Below, piece by piece: positions 34,688 to 47,040 of a DNA stretch of 64,000 bases. Below the pieces are notes generated by a model. It saw nothing but the letters and a program-made list of their open reading frames with translations. It was not told the origin of the DNA and made no database searches. Within the stretch, counting starts at the first letter, position 1, and the number at the start of each line of letters is the position of its first letter. The position numbers were made by a program, and so were the translations under genes. This stretch comes from Stenopsyche tienmushanensis (taxonomy: Eukaryota > Arthropoda > Insecta > Trichoptera > Stenopsychidae), in NCBI GenBank assembly GCA_008973525.1, contig WACJ01000528.1, positions 558,001 through 622,000 on the forward strand, read 5' to 3'.

Positions 34688-34997
34688 AAAATGTGGGAAC
34701 CTTCAGCGATTAAAAATTGTTAAAAAATACAAATATGATATATTTAAGGACATATTTTGCAGCAAAGTCACTCTCGAGATTATCAGCTTTTTATATTTAC
34801 ATTGTATGACATACATTCGATATCAAAAGATAATGATGGACATTGAAGACTTGATGAACGTCCATTTATTTATCTATTATCTTCTCTTTACATATGTCAA
34901 CTGTTATAAACAACCTATTTGAGTAATAAAACTATATATATATATATTTTTAATAGGATACAAAAGTTTTCAGCTCTTAAATTCCCACTATTTCCCT

Positions 34998-35389
34998 CGA
35001 TAAAATTCCTTTCTGCTGAGACACGGACTAAAACTCGCAAAATTCCAGATTTCCCGACAAATTATTTATTTCCGTCGCTGCAGATGAATACTTATATACT
35101 ATAATACTTCGATGTGATTCGTAATTATATTACGGAGGAATACAAAAATTCTGAACACCGTATCTATTATATTTCATATCGATATTCCCATTATTAGAGT
35201 CGATGTGTAGTAAATACATCACCGGTAGGGAAAGGTTAATATAACAATTTTTAGCCTTCATCATGCTGGTGAGGTGTACGATTTCTGTTAGATAAAAATT
35301 TCAATCTCAAATTTTTCGGGATTACGTTTACTAAACCCGGGATTCATGAGAACCTAAAATTATCCGAGATCCTGGGATTGAACTCCCTA
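34998..35389 (-). mobile_element. hAT-like family B element, truncated copy B1
   Basis: The right end reads inward TAGGGAGTTCAATCCCAGGA. Internal strings shared with the other B copies include 'ggtgaggtgtacgatttctg', 'cgggattacgtttac', 'catcaccggtagggaa', 'tcatatcgatattcccatta' and 'ctgagacacggactaaaact'. The left third is missing. Confidence 0.7.
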
Positions 35390-35639
35390 GCATACTCCTG
35401 CATGACAAAGCTCAGAAATTACATGTTGCATCGTTGATAAAAAAAATATGATTCTGAAACTTAGATGGGAATTTTTGTCTCGTCCAGCCTTTTCTTCGGA
35501 TGCCTTCAAGGCACTGCTTTTAGTAAATATTTGCAACATTTAGCGATTGAATATAAATTGTACCCATAATGATTTTCGTTTTTTAAATGAAAGATTTGAA
35601 TGCTCATATATTATTACTAATGTAATTTCCATCGTTAGA

Positions 35640-36440
35640 TATAACCTATTTCCACATATCTGGTTACAGTTTAATGCCTCTGCCATAAAACATCACGGGT
35701 TTTGAACGTAAATATTCGAAAAGTTCATTATTGACTTTATTGAAAAAATATTTCTTAGATCTGAAAAGATGGAGCGATGTCTGGAGAATAAGGAGGATGT
35801 CGAATTGTCTTCCATCCGAGGCTGTTTATTTTTTCCCGCATTATTTTCGCCGTATGGGGGCGAGCATTATCATGCTGTAAAAACACTTGTCTTCGATGCA
35901 CGAGAGAATGTCGTTTTTTTTGTATTTCCACCGCTAAACGGTATAATTGTTCACATTAAAATATTGGATTTATTGCTTGTCCAAGTTTAAGGGTTTTTCA
36001 AAATGAATGATACCCTTGCAGTCCCACCAAATAGATAAAAGATCTTTTTTTAACAAACCAAGCTTAGGGGTCGGTTATTCTACCTGACCCTTCTGATAAA
36101 CATTGATTTTTGCATCCATAATTAGGATAAAGAACTCATTTATCATCTCCAGTTATTGAGTCGCCTAAAAATGACATTTTGGATCCCATTTTTAGAAGTT
36201 CTTCGCATGCGTTAATGTGGTCGCCCAGCTTCTCTTCGCTTAACTCGTGTGCCACCCATCTTCCGGATTTTTTTCAGATTTCTTTGAACACTCAACCATG
36301 AGTATCCGAGATTGGCCGATATTTTTTCAATAGTTATTGTTAGATTACTTTCAATTTCAGCAGTCAGTGCGGCGGCATCCACCTTTTGAAGTCTTCCACT
36401 TTCATTAATTTCGAATAAATTTTTCACTCGGCGAAAATCG
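35640..36440 (-). pseudogene. Mariner transposase relic M4
   Basis: The minus strand reads in mariner order: an N-terminal helix-turn-helix frame, open for 71 codons at 36212-36427 (GRLQKVDAAALTAEIESNLT, then ISANLGYSWLSVQRNLKKI); SITGDDK at the first Asp, with a stop replacing the usual Trp; WWDCKGIIHFE; HDNARPHTAKIMREKINSLG at the second Asp; RHPPYSPDIAPS; and a C-terminal EYLRSKPVMFYGRGIK. Several stops and frameshifts break it. Length is about two-thirds of an intact element, and inverted ends were not identified. Plus-strand frames here are antisense shadows. Confidence 0.85.
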
Positions 36441-36444
36441 ATCC

Positions 36445-38930
36445 ATTGTAAATTGGGTTGTTAAATTTGAATTTTAAAAATCACAATTTATTCTTGATGA
36501 GTATAGTCACCGAAAGAGCAGAAACTACGACTTGAAAGTGCAGCAGCCTAAGTGCAACTAATCCCCAAAAACGGTCAAGCAATATAACGAAAACCATGTT
36601 GGGTTCTGCTTATATCTTCAATGTCTGAATTCTTTTTTGTTAATAAGATCAGAATATTGTTTAAAAAATGATCTACAACCATAGATTTTATGGTTTTATA
36701 TTATCATGGCACATTTCCATATAAAAAAAATCTTTGTTATAAAATGCATTCACTTTTTATAGACATTCTTTTAAGTATTTTATTATTTAATAAAAAATAT
36801 TATTTAGTATAGTTATATAGAAGTATCTTAAGATGGACTTGATTAATTTCTATCGCACTTAATTCATCATCAGTTCATTACATTTAATCCTCAATACAAT
36901 TATAAGAGGGACATTCGGCCAAATAAATCTTGTTAGACAGTCAGAGCATATCAAATAAATGTTTTGCTGGACAAAAGCTGCAGACACTCAACACTTGATG
37001 GTTTAAATGTACTTATTAACTACCGTCGGGTTTCCAGTAAATTAATTACTCTAACATTTAACGACAGACCAAACCGTGTTTCGCCAAAGGCGAATGATTC
37101 TGCCACGTGAAGCCCATAAAGCTTTAATAAGAAAACAGCAAGTGGGGTAGACACAAGGCGTGGAAGCTCCCGAAGGAAGCACAAATATTAGAATTGGTTG
37201 TATGAGCATTCAAGGTAAGATAATATTATTGGCATTCGAAGAAAAATGAGCAAGAATAGAATGAATAGCGCTCGTATCAGTATTTTATGTGATTTGATCG
37301 AAGAGAATAGGTCAAATATAGCCCAAAGCGTAGATTCCGAGTAGAGATGTGCTGATCAAAATTTTATGCACGCAGATAGAACAGTGTTTTGCATGAAGGT
37401 CATAATAAACAATCCTTGAGGAACAATAATTGTTTTTGTGGTTGTTTCTTTGCGATATAACTCAAACAATCCATAAAAATAATAAAATGAACTTATATTT
37501 ACATAATAACCATATTTAATATATGCCAAATCAAGTTCATTCTCGTTGGAGATTCGCTCCTATCTTAGCATCTAATACTTCAAATGGAGAAATTTACAAG
37601 TTACAGATTTGCTAAATGTGGATTTTAGCATACGCACAGCCACTCGCTGCTTATTATTTAAATTATTGAAAGATTTTTCCTTCAAATATGCACATAGTTG
37701 TTACTTTTGCTAAGAAATACCTGCTAGATTGTAAAAAAAATTCATGCGTGTTATTACCAAATTGCTCTTACGCATAGATCTTTTTCTAGTCAAATAATCC
37801 TTTCCTAACAACCACATGTGAAATTCAATAGGAAACCATCTAGAAAAATCATAATGATAACTGAAGAATAAATTATATATACCATGCAGAGTAATCTCCT
37901 TTTCTTATAATAGATAGACTGTAATCTTCAGGCAATGAGGGTATAATTTTAACCAAGATTGATATTAAAATTAATTCATATTCGAACTCGCGTTTTTGCG
38001 TAATAGATTAATTGTGTTTAATTTTTCAAATACAAGCTATACGTAATGATTTTTAAAAAAATTCAAATCATAATGATGATATAAAAAAAGTAAAAAGCAA
38101 AATAAAAGCAGAAAAATAATAGATTTTAAAGAATAATGTCGGATTGTATGTGTCGGATAAATATTTGGTTTTATATAAATTATAAGCTTCTCGAATTTAA
38201 TATGTCAAAACTACCATAATCAGATAAGAATGTGTTAATTGATCAAAAAGCTATAAATGGCTGTGCGCTGTGAAGCGACATGAAGCCTATACAATTTGGC
38301 AGATGCCAACAACATACGAATGAAAGTCGAAATCCATTTGGCGACATAATGTCGACTTACGAGTGGAAAGGGTTAAAATATGTTTGATGTCGAAAAAATA
38401 TTAATAATTATAAAATATCAGTTTATTTTAATGTCAAACAGGGGAGGAACTCGTGGAGTTCATTAATATGAAAATTGATCACATATGCTTTTCTTATCTA
38501 AGAATAAAGGAAGATTTTTATATAGTGAGAAAAAATGAGATAAATTTAGATCCACTCCCCAATTTCAGTGCAATTTTAATAATAGTCATCGATAAATTTG
38601 TAGGTTGCAAATAAAAACTTGTTTAATGTATTGTATGGATTTTTTAAAAATATATTCAAATGGTTACATAAAAAATAAAACTATCAATAACTACAATATA
38701 AAAAAATTGAAAAACAACAACTTCAATGTTTAACAAAAATAATAAGATTTCATTTGAACAAAAAAAAAAATTATTCATAAGCGTATGTTTGAAATAACGT
38801 ATTTTTAAAGACTTGTTAAAATGTTAATTTTTGGTGTTATTTTCGTTGGAAACGAATCATCGTAATATCATCCGGTTAACATCCTTGACCACTTGACGCC
38901 GGTGGAAGGTGGTCGCGGGCCATATGCCTA
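36445..38930. other. A+T-rich spacer, nothing firm
   Basis: Near 37152-37218 a plus-strand stretch ends in a consensus donor (CATTCAAG/GTAAGA) after about 21 open codons (TQGVEAPEGSTNIRIGCMSI), but the upstream acceptor is poor. At 38340-38380 'gagtggaaagggTTAA' also occurs at about 62900, which may mark the right end of another TTAA-type repeat. The rest is low-complexity A+T. Confidence 0.3.
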
Positions 38931-38937
38931 TACCTAT

Positions 38938-39034
38938 TTAAACTACGACAACCACATGGCGGATCGAGATTGGCTTTTTAGATGGACTGACTTTTCCGTG
39001 AAAATATGAGGTACATGGGGTTTTGTTGGCATAC
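38938..39034 (-). CDS. Possible terminal coding exon (pairs with 39542-39814)
   Basis: The minus strand has a textbook acceptor (ttttcttttctttccag) ending at 39035. The exon starts with one base and then reads YANKTPCTSYFHGKVSPSKK, then PISIRHVVVVV, then TAA at 38938-38940. The phase matches the two bases left over at the donor of 39542-39814. The plus strand is also open here (38866-39009, 47 codons), without splice sites. The family is unknown. Confidence 0.35.
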
Positions 39035-39541
39035 CTGGAAAGAAAAGAAAACTGGTTTTAATGTCTTGTCATATTAATATATTCACAAATGTATTTGATT
39101 CATAAACGGCGAAAAAATTTTATTGCTCCATAAGAAATTATTGCATTCAAAATCAGGAAAGAAAATATTTTATTATATAGCTGGATGGATGGTTATAATT
39201 TTGAATTTAATAATATCAATCTCGCCTCATTTATGATTTACAATGGGATGTTCAACGTGGTTCAATATCGAATTGAAGAAGAGAAGCCGAATGGTGTAAG
39301 ATGAACAGTAAAAGAAGTACATTTGGGTCTAGTTTTATGCGGATATTTAAACCTCAATCAAAATAACTTTTGCATGAACCAAATGTTTCATCGTAAATAT
39401 TTTAGATGAAAAAAGCTGATCATGCAAATTGACATTAAGGCTGTCCACCCGAATCCCACAAACTGATCTTCGCCTCATATGGAGGCTTTGTACCACATCA
39501 TCGTCGCCTAATATCAAAAGGATTAAAAAAATGATTATCAC

Positions 39542-39814
39542 TCCTTTATTTGTCTTCCATTTCCGTCTTTTGAACCCCTCTCTTCGATGTAGCTCCGAAG
39601 AGACGCCAATTGCCGTTGAGGATCAAGAACTGCATCCCCTTCAAAATATAATGTCAGTCGTTCATCAGCACCGATATCAACATCGGGGCTAATGGAATAG
39701 AGCGCCCTATGGTTTGAATGACCCCCTGGTGCGATATCTGCACCCGAACACCGCGACAATCGGAGATCGTCGTAGTGATAGACAACACAAGGGCTCGAAA
39801 AGTCAGACAAGAGC
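39542..39814 (-). CDS. Possible internal coding exon, unrecognised family
   Basis: The minus strand is open for 90 codons with clear protein character and raised G+C: FSSPCVVYHYDDLRLSRCSG, then ISPDVDIGADERLTLYFEGD, then DPQRQLASLRSYIEERGSKD. The donor is AAGGA/GTGATAA at 39541; the acceptor (aataacggag at 39815) is weak, so the true 5' edge may differ. The next minus-strand acceptor, 500 bp downstream, is strong and in matching phase. The antisense plus frame (39429-39692) is judged a shadow. I cannot name the protein. Confidence 0.4.
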
Positions 39815-40242
39815 CTCCGTTATTTTATAAAATGTATTATTTATATTATAAATTGGCGGAAGAATGATAAAAATAGGATACCATAAGCTAGTATCTATCA
39901 AGTAAGGTCATGGTACACTAGTTTTAGTTTGGTATTTAAACTTTTTTTGATATATTATTATTTTTACATAATTTAATGATGCTTGTTTTATTTATGTCTT
40001 GTTAAATCTCAATGCTTTTATATCAATTTTACGTCATCAATCTATGTTTTATTGATTTTTTACTAATGACAAGTTTGAGGATCATATACAAGCTTTGATA
40101 AAATTTAAGCATATATATTTTCATTATTTTTAGAAATTTTTTCAATACCTTTCAATGATATAAGAAATTATCTCGTTGGAAACTATATGGAAAATCAAAG
40201 ATACATTGCAAAATATTTAAAAAAAAATTAAAAAAAAAAACA

Positions 40243-40434
40243 GTTATTTCGGACTATTACGACCACAGATGAGCAACTTATGACGATTTAAAGGTGAAGT
40301 TATTTTCAAAATGTTAAAAATAATATTTCGACAACCCTGACATTTAAGACATAGGGCCTATGTGTGAAACGTAACAAAAAATCTTAGCTCCCAAAAATTT
40401 TTTGTTGGTTCACGTGCAAAGCAACCTGTATATG
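40243..40434 (+). repeat. Family I repeat, copy I3
   Basis: It shares 'acttatgacgat', 'atttcgacaaccctgacatt', 'taagacatagggcctatgtg' and the end 'cacgtgcaaagcaacctgtata' with I2, and inverted with I1. It ends 20 bp before C4. Confidence 0.6.
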
Positions 40435-40454
40435 TAATACCAAAAACGAGAGTA

Positions 40455-40991
40455 CACTTGAACCTTTTTTTGTGCGGTAGATGCGTTCCACCAAAAATCG
40501 CACAAAAATAAATCGCACAAAAACAATAAGGCAATTAAAAAATAACATTTTTGGTAATATTTAAAGGACGTCTTGCATCATTAATAAATTTTATTTTACC
40601 GTGTTGAAAAAAATAGTTTCGAGAAAAACGTGTTAAAACACTTCATTTAGGTAGGACCGGCCAAGTTGCCGCGTCACTAAAATAGCTATAGCTCCGTAAG
40701 TAGTTGGAATTTTGGAAATTCCTTAGAATAATGTGTTTTTAAAAGTTGAAACTTTGGAAAAATGCAAAAAAACGAAATCAATTTTTTCAAAATTATAAAC
40801 TAGAATAAAGGGCGTGATTGTATATTCAGCGATTTCAAATGCAATATGATTTACCCAGCGGTGATGATTTATTTACTATTTTATCTAAAATATCTTGATA
40901 CGTTCTATTTATGAAATAAAAAAATGCTATTAAAAAAATCGCATAACTTCGAAATCGCATAAAAAAAATCGCATAAAAAGAGGTTTGAGTG
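40455..40991 (+). mobile_element. Family C pogo/Tigger-like MITE, full-length copy C4
   Basis: This 537-bp copy has TA on both sides (40453-40454 and 40992-40993). The left end is CACTTGAACCTTTTTTTGTG, and the right end is AGAGGTTTGAGTG. Subterminal 'tgcggtagatgcgttcc' and repeated 'aaatcgcataa' blocks are present. The interior matches C2 inverted (aggaccggccaagttgccgc). No coding capacity. Confidence 0.78.
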
Positions 40992-41166
40992 TATACTGCC
41001 ACTAATTAGTCATTTTTTTTTTAATTTTGCATTTATATGATGAGCAACCCTATCCTTCCAAACGTTCTGGAAGAAAATGATTTAACAATTTTTAATATAC
41101 AGCCTCAAGTAAAAAAATATAGAGTGGCATTGAGCTTGGAATCGGTTTATTGTTTGGCTTGCTTAG

Positions 41167-41296
41167 CAATGCATCTGTAATAAAGTGGAAGCTCTGTGGA
41201 ATGAAACAGATATAGGAGAGCTTGCAGCGAGCTTTATGGCTGATGAAGCTGCATCCTGGAAAAATACTCATCCAGATAGAACGGACTGGGTCACAG
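41167..41296 (+). CDS. Possible internal coding exon, unrecognised family
   Basis: A good acceptor (tttattgtttggcttgcttag) is followed by 130 bp and a good donor (CACAG/GTAAAA). One phase is open throughout: QCICNKVEALWNETDIGELA, then ASFMADEAASWKNTHPDRTD, then WVTG. The translation is acidic and Trp-containing, unlike chance frames in this window. The antisense frame 41092-41382 (96 codons) is Ser/Phe/Ile-rich and probably a shadow. The exon would start in phase 0 and end in phase 1. No neighbouring exon was found in the window. Confidence 0.4.
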
Positions 41297-41299
41297 GTA

Positions 41300-43708
41300 A
41301 AACTGAAACACCTAAACTGTGACGATGGGATCGTCAAATTTGATACGTGAGAGCTTCCCGTTTCTCGCTCAGAGGGGAACATACTCTACTTTGAATACGT
41401 CGTATAATTTTGATATAAAATAACAGCAACGCATAACGAGACAGCCAATGGCTAATAAATGAAAACGAAGAAATTCATGCAGCCACTTTAAATATATTTA
41501 TCATCATCATGCATATAGATAAGAATTGAAGGAATAATAATACCTCCTTCGGGATAATTTTGGATTTCATCTCATGACGATTTGTTTTATTCATTTGCGG
41601 TGTCAATATTAGAATTTGCACATTAAAAAAAAATAGCACGAAAGTCTCTCAGTACCAGACACTGAAACATTTCATCTACACTACATTAGCGTTGACAAAT
41701 AGATTTTGGCTCGCGTGCCAAAACGACCAAATTGTGTATAAAGTAATTTGAAGAGTGCCATTCCAGTCGTAATTTGAATTTATGAAAGCATAATAAGCGA
41801 TTCACATAAACTTCGACGCGTTCCCAAAAAAGACACGATATCCACATAAGAGTCGACATTGAGGACGAGTCTGTGTCACCAAAGATTGACTATGATAATC
41901 CTGTATATGACGTACTTATGCATATATTTAAAATATTGCATGCAAGTGGCTTTTGGCAGCATATTCCGCTTATATTTAATGCGAAAATATTTTGTGGCTG
42001 TATTCAAAAGCGTCCAAGATCAATCAGATAATAAATATAGGCAGGACACGCAGTCAAAATAAATACAGAGTGCGGCAGTGAGACAATTTAATTTTAAAAA
42101 TTAATAATCAGCTTAATTTAGGCTTTAAGGTGAACGAGTACTCCTCCCTTGTCCACTGCATGATCGTTATTAAATCTATATGGCAGAAAACATTAGGTTC
42201 TGCCCTTTTGAATGAGTGTAATCCCACCTTTTTCGGAATAACTGTCACATCAAAACGCGCGTTTCAAATAAGGAACTCTTCCTGCTGCATTCTGCATATA
42301 TGACTGGATTTTTATTTAATCATATAAAAATAGAGCATAAATCCAAAATTATAGTTCAAGAAACTACAGTTTAACACATGTTCGCCGGAATGCTCTGAAC
42401 GCATTTGTGTACTCGCGAAAAAATTTACAAACTAAATATATTTGTATGTTCGTCATACGATTGTTTATGTCATTAGCGCTTAAGAAGTTTGGATGGTCTT
42501 TAAAATTTCAACAAAAAATAAAATGATACAAGGGTTGTACCATCGCCCAATAATGAATGGAAGTAACGCGGGTTAGCGAAAATATGAAACACATGTAGCA
42601 CCATAAGCTAGCAATATTTGGCAAGGTATATGTTACATGTTGCATAGTTGTTATGTTAGATCAATTATTATAACTATTAATTGAACACATTTTGTGTGAT
42701 CTTCTTATTAAAACCTCATCGAATTTATTAATCCAATAAGTATAGTCATGCAATTCTATTTTAGTTTAATTTTATGATACTGATTTTTAATGTGTGTTTG
42801 TTAACGCGTTGACGGACACGTCCACATTATGCGTCATTTTTTGTATGCAAAATAACGCATAATATAAAATATGAAGAATCCAATCATAGATCTATAGTCA
42901 TAACTCAATGATCTTGGATTCATATCTATAGAAGATGATTTTATAAAAGCAATTTATTTGAATAATCGACGAGTTGCGTTATGTTTGATAGAATTAATAA
43001 GGGCTGTTATGAATCATTACGCATATTTCATAAGTTTAATGAGCTTTGATCAAGATTACTTAGATAAAAATATACGCATACCCAAAAATACAATAGAATA
43101 AAAGAGAACGTATCAAAAATGAAACACCCACCGACTGCATTTATAACATTGATATCATTCGATTAGACATTGACCACCGCTACATGGGATTTATTTATAC
43201 TTCTTCTTAAAAAAATGTCGTAAGAAGCATTTGGGTATCTTAAATATGAGCTCATAAAATATGTCCTTTATCTCGCATCTTCCGCAAGCAGAACAGAACA
43301 GGACGAAAAAAAGGACTTGAACCGGAGCCAAAAATAATTTAGTTATCGTATACAATTTGTCGTGCTGGTTTGCGCTCGAACCGAACTTAATAAATTAATG
43401 CTTGTTTACGACGCGGATGTCTGGTTACATCCAATCGAATTTATAGATACATTTTATACTATAATTGAGAATAACTACAACAACAACAGAAATCAATAGT
43501 TTAAGACGATCGAACTATGTATTTGATAAGAAAATTAATGCTAAAAAGTGATTAATAAAATGTATATTGATTAGATATTCATAAAATTTTATTTATATTT
43601 ATTGATTAAGTTTGATAGATTCATCACATTTGTTGGAATTTAAATACGTTTTGAATTTAGGACAAAATACAGGACTTATCTTATCCAGTTTTTACAAATT
43701 AAAAACAC
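41300..43708. other. A+T-rich spacer, nothing recognised
   Basis: If the 41167-41296 exon is real, this would be its downstream intron. No shared repeats or further exons are seen. Confidence 0.3.
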
Positions 43709-43712
43709 AATA

Positions 43713-44252
43713 CACTTAAACCTTTTTTTGTGCGAAAAATCGCATAACTGTGAAACTGAAATATAAAATATATCAAAAATCGCATAAAAAAAGTTAATAA
43801 AAAAACAGAAAAACAATTAAAAAATAACATTTTTGTTAACATTTAAAGGACATCTTTTTTATTTTATCAAAAGTTTTAATTTTTTTTAAATATATATTTT
43901 TTAAATAAATTTGGTAGGAATAATAGAGGGTTTTGGAATTTTGGAAATTCATTTGGAGAATGTGTTTTTAAAAGTTGAAACTTTGGAAAAATGCAAAAAA
44001 ACGAAATCAAGTTTTTCAAAAATCTAAGCTAGAATAAAGGGCGTGATCGTAGTTCAGTGATAGCAGATGCAACATGATTTACAGTCCCAAATTATTTTTT
44101 TTTCCAAATTTAGGTTAGTGTTGATGATTTATTTCCTATTTCATCCAAAATATCTCGAAACGTACTCTTTATAAAATAAAAAAATTGCTTTAAAAAAATC
44201 GCATAACTTCGAAATCGCACGAAAAAAAATCGCAAAAAAAGAGGTTTCAGTG
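43713..44252 (+). mobile_element. Family C pogo/Tigger-like MITE, full-length copy C5
   Basis: This 540-bp copy is flanked by TA (43711-43712 and 44253-44254), with ends CACTTAAACCTTTTTTTGTG and GAGGTTTCAGTG. The interior shares 'gtaggaataatagagggtt', 'aaagttgaaactttggaaaa' and 'aaataaagggcgtgat'-type strings with C4. It sits 12 bp from the TTAA of A10. Confidence 0.78.
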
Positions 44253-44268
44253 TAGTTGTCAATTTTAA

Positions 44269-44702
44269 CACTTTGGGTAGTGAGCTAATTTTAAATCATC
44301 ATAAACTTAGATGCTATATTTGTATGTCAACCACTTATCATCGGTACAGATCCACTTATCTGTCAGGACCGTCGCAACGTATACGAAGCTTGTACATAAA
44401 TAAATATACAATGTCGATAACACACAATATTCGATCATTTATTTGTGTAAACATAAACAATACACTTGAAATCGATTCATTATATCATTCACATATCATT
44501 ATTAGTCCATAAATATGGGTTAACAATATATACAATCGTGCGATGTACGCAAGATACTCTCTCCGTCTCAGTTTTTCTCCAAACTCGTAAAAATGTGTAA
44601 GACACTCTCTATCTCTGTCTGTCTCCGAGCTCAACATGTAAGAATGCTCTTTCTGAATCGCTAGAATTCGGACACACATCTGGGTCTTATCTCTTTAAGG
44701 AG
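44269..44702 (+). mobile_element. Family A piggyBac-like MITE, full-length copy A10
   Basis: This 434-bp copy lies between TTAA at 44265-44268 and 44703-44706, with ends CACTTTGGGTAG and CTCTTTAAGGAG (each with one change from CCC/GGG). Every block of the family is present, including the pyrimidine-rich and 'gtaagaatgctctttctgaat' blocks. Confidence 0.8.
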
Positions 44703-44709
44703 TTAAATA

Positions 44710-46234
44710 TATGAATTACAAATTTTCAGAGAGCATTGATGAATTATAAATTTGAGCTCATTGATTGATATAGTTGTAACTCGCTTTATGAACGTAATTT
44801 TCTGGAATAAGCCTGCTGGGAATATCTATATTATTTTATTTCTTGGTAGACTTCATGGTTTCGGTATTTTCCCAAAACTGAGAGCTTTATTATTTAGATC
44901 TAGTAAACGTGGAAAGTATTTAAGCTTTATTGGAATGCCTTAGTTTCAATACAAGCAGACGATTATTGCAGACGATTATTGCAATCGATATTATGACCTG
45001 ATAAAATAAAATACGAACACTATCAACAGTGTAAAGATTCATTCACATTAGAGCGTAGCAGGTACCGAATGGGTTAATATTCAAACGGTGCAAGATTTTA
45101 ACACATTCAGGGAAATTTATAAGTTCGTTGATTAAAATACGATATGGCTCTTAAGATTTATTTTATACCATTACTTTAAAATTCCTTGCATATACATATT
45201 AGCATCTAGTATTTTCTATGAGGTCATATACCTATTTGAGCCCATGATTATCAAGCTCGATACTGAATTAACACACTCTTCACAGGGATTGCTTTAGCAG
45301 ACTCGATAAAAATGCAAATTCTAGCATCGGATGCAAATTTTCTGGAAAGAAATGAACGGAGACTCAATCGACCTTCGAGTTATATGGAAGCAATCCAAAT
45401 AATTACAATAATGCGAAGCGAAAAACTTTTTCTACTTTTAAAAAAACCCGGATTAAATATACATAGGTAATATTTACTGCATGCTTTATTCTTAAAACGT
45501 ACATGTATAATTATTTTGAACCAGATACACGCACTAAGTAATATTTTCAGAGTGGTTATTACGTGCATTAAATTAACCACATATATATAAATTCAGCCAG
45601 TGGACATGAAATATGAAAAAATAATGATCCCTTATAGTAATTACGTGATTATGTACCCTTTCATTTTACGTCGATTAACCACCAGCTTGGCGAGATAATG
45701 TATGAGCGAAAAGATGTCGTCCCTTACACGGTGTTAATTATATAATTTAAAATGTAGCTATTTTTTAATTTAAATTTGATGCTTTAGGTATGAAATGTCA
45801 CCGGGATTATTGCTCGTAAGGGAGAAAAAAAGACAGAGGCGAATTCTTCAGTGTAATATAACACGAACCTGCATGGAAGAAGTAAGCAGCTTATTCAAAA
45901 TGTAAAATTGGACCCTCCATAATGTAAATGTCATTGCATTATTGCATTCTCGGGATGCATTCATGCACTTCATTATTGTGCGAAAACGTGCTCAATAAAA
46001 GTACAAGTAAATCCTCGGAATGATTAAATCTGGAACACGCAACAGATATACGTGATTCGAGTGCGTTTCGTTGTATAATGTATTATATTTTTTTGAAAAA
46101 TAATGTTTTTCTCACGGATTTCTAAATAGAGTTAACAACCTTAAAACTGTTTGAGAAAAGTAAATTGTTTTATTTGATCGCGTTTAATGATCAATTTCGG
46201 CAAACATCGAAAGCTTAAATCGTACTATCGGTTA
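44710..46234. other. A+T-rich spacer, nothing recognised
   Basis: The plus frame 44752-44943 and minus frame 45380-45580 are hydrophobic chance-like frames. A 'gaatgggTTAA' string at about 45068 could be a solo TTAA-type end. Confidence 0.3.
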
Positions 46235-46331
46235 TTAACCCTTTGAGTAGTGAACTAATTTAAAATCTTCATAATCTTAGATGCTATATTTGCCATTTAT
46301 CATCCGTTCAAATCCATTTATCTGTCAGGAA

Positions 46332-47002
46332 TAGGGAATCCAATCCCGAGATCCCGGATCCCGGACAAGTTTAGGTACTGATGAATACCGGGATTAGTAA
46401 ACGTAATCCCGAAAAATTCTGAAATGAAATTTTTATCTAACAGAAATCGTACATCTCACCAGCACGATGAAGGCTACTAAATCGAGACATTCCCGCCGAA
46501 ATCTGGACGCTTGGAAACAGTGGCGTAACTACTAATTGGCGAGCTTAGGCGACGCCTAGGGGCAGTAACTGTCTAATCTATGTATAAATATATACAGTAC
46601 ATATATGTTTTTCAAATTGTTATGTTAACCATTCCCTACCGGTGATGTATTTACTACACTTCGACTCTAATAATGGAAATATCGATATGAAATATAATAG
46701 ATACGGGATTCAGAATTTTTGTATTCCTCCGTAATATAATTACGAATCACATCAAAGTATTATAGTATGTAAGTATTCATCTGCAGCGATGGAAATAAAT
46801 AATTTGTCGGGAAATCGGGAATTTTGCCGGAGTTTTAGTCCGTGTCTCAGCAGAAAGGAATTTTATCAGTCACATTGCTGGTGTTACACGAAAATTGCAT
46901 CAGAAAAAATCGCATTAGATCATCCCGGGACTGATCCCAGGATGGTCTAATGCAATCCCGGAATCCCGGGATCGAAATTTTGGCTCGGGAATGGATTTCC
47001 TA
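46332..47002 (+). mobile_element. hAT-like family B element, complete copy B2 inside A11
   Basis: This 671-bp element has ends TAGGGAATCCAATCCCGAGA and the complement of TAGGAAATCCATTCCCGAGC. The 8-bp flanks gtcaggaa and atcaggac match at six positions in register; the uninterrupted family A consensus reads gtcaggac. An 8-bp target duplication with a TAGGG end is characteristic of hAT transposons. No transposase is present. Confidence 0.8.
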
Positions 47003-47040
47003 ATCAGGACTGCAGCAGCGCGTATGAAGCTTATATTTAA

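Noticed and set aside
34554..34922. Longest open frame in the window (122 codons, plus)
   Set aside because: Translation is dominated by I, Y, F, C and K as expected of chance frames in A+T-rich DNA. It overlaps a better-looking frame and has no splice or start evidence.
41092..41382. 96-codon minus frame
   Set aside because: Antisense to the splice-bounded plus exon at 41167-41296, with Ser/Phe/Ile-rich composition typical of a shadow frame.
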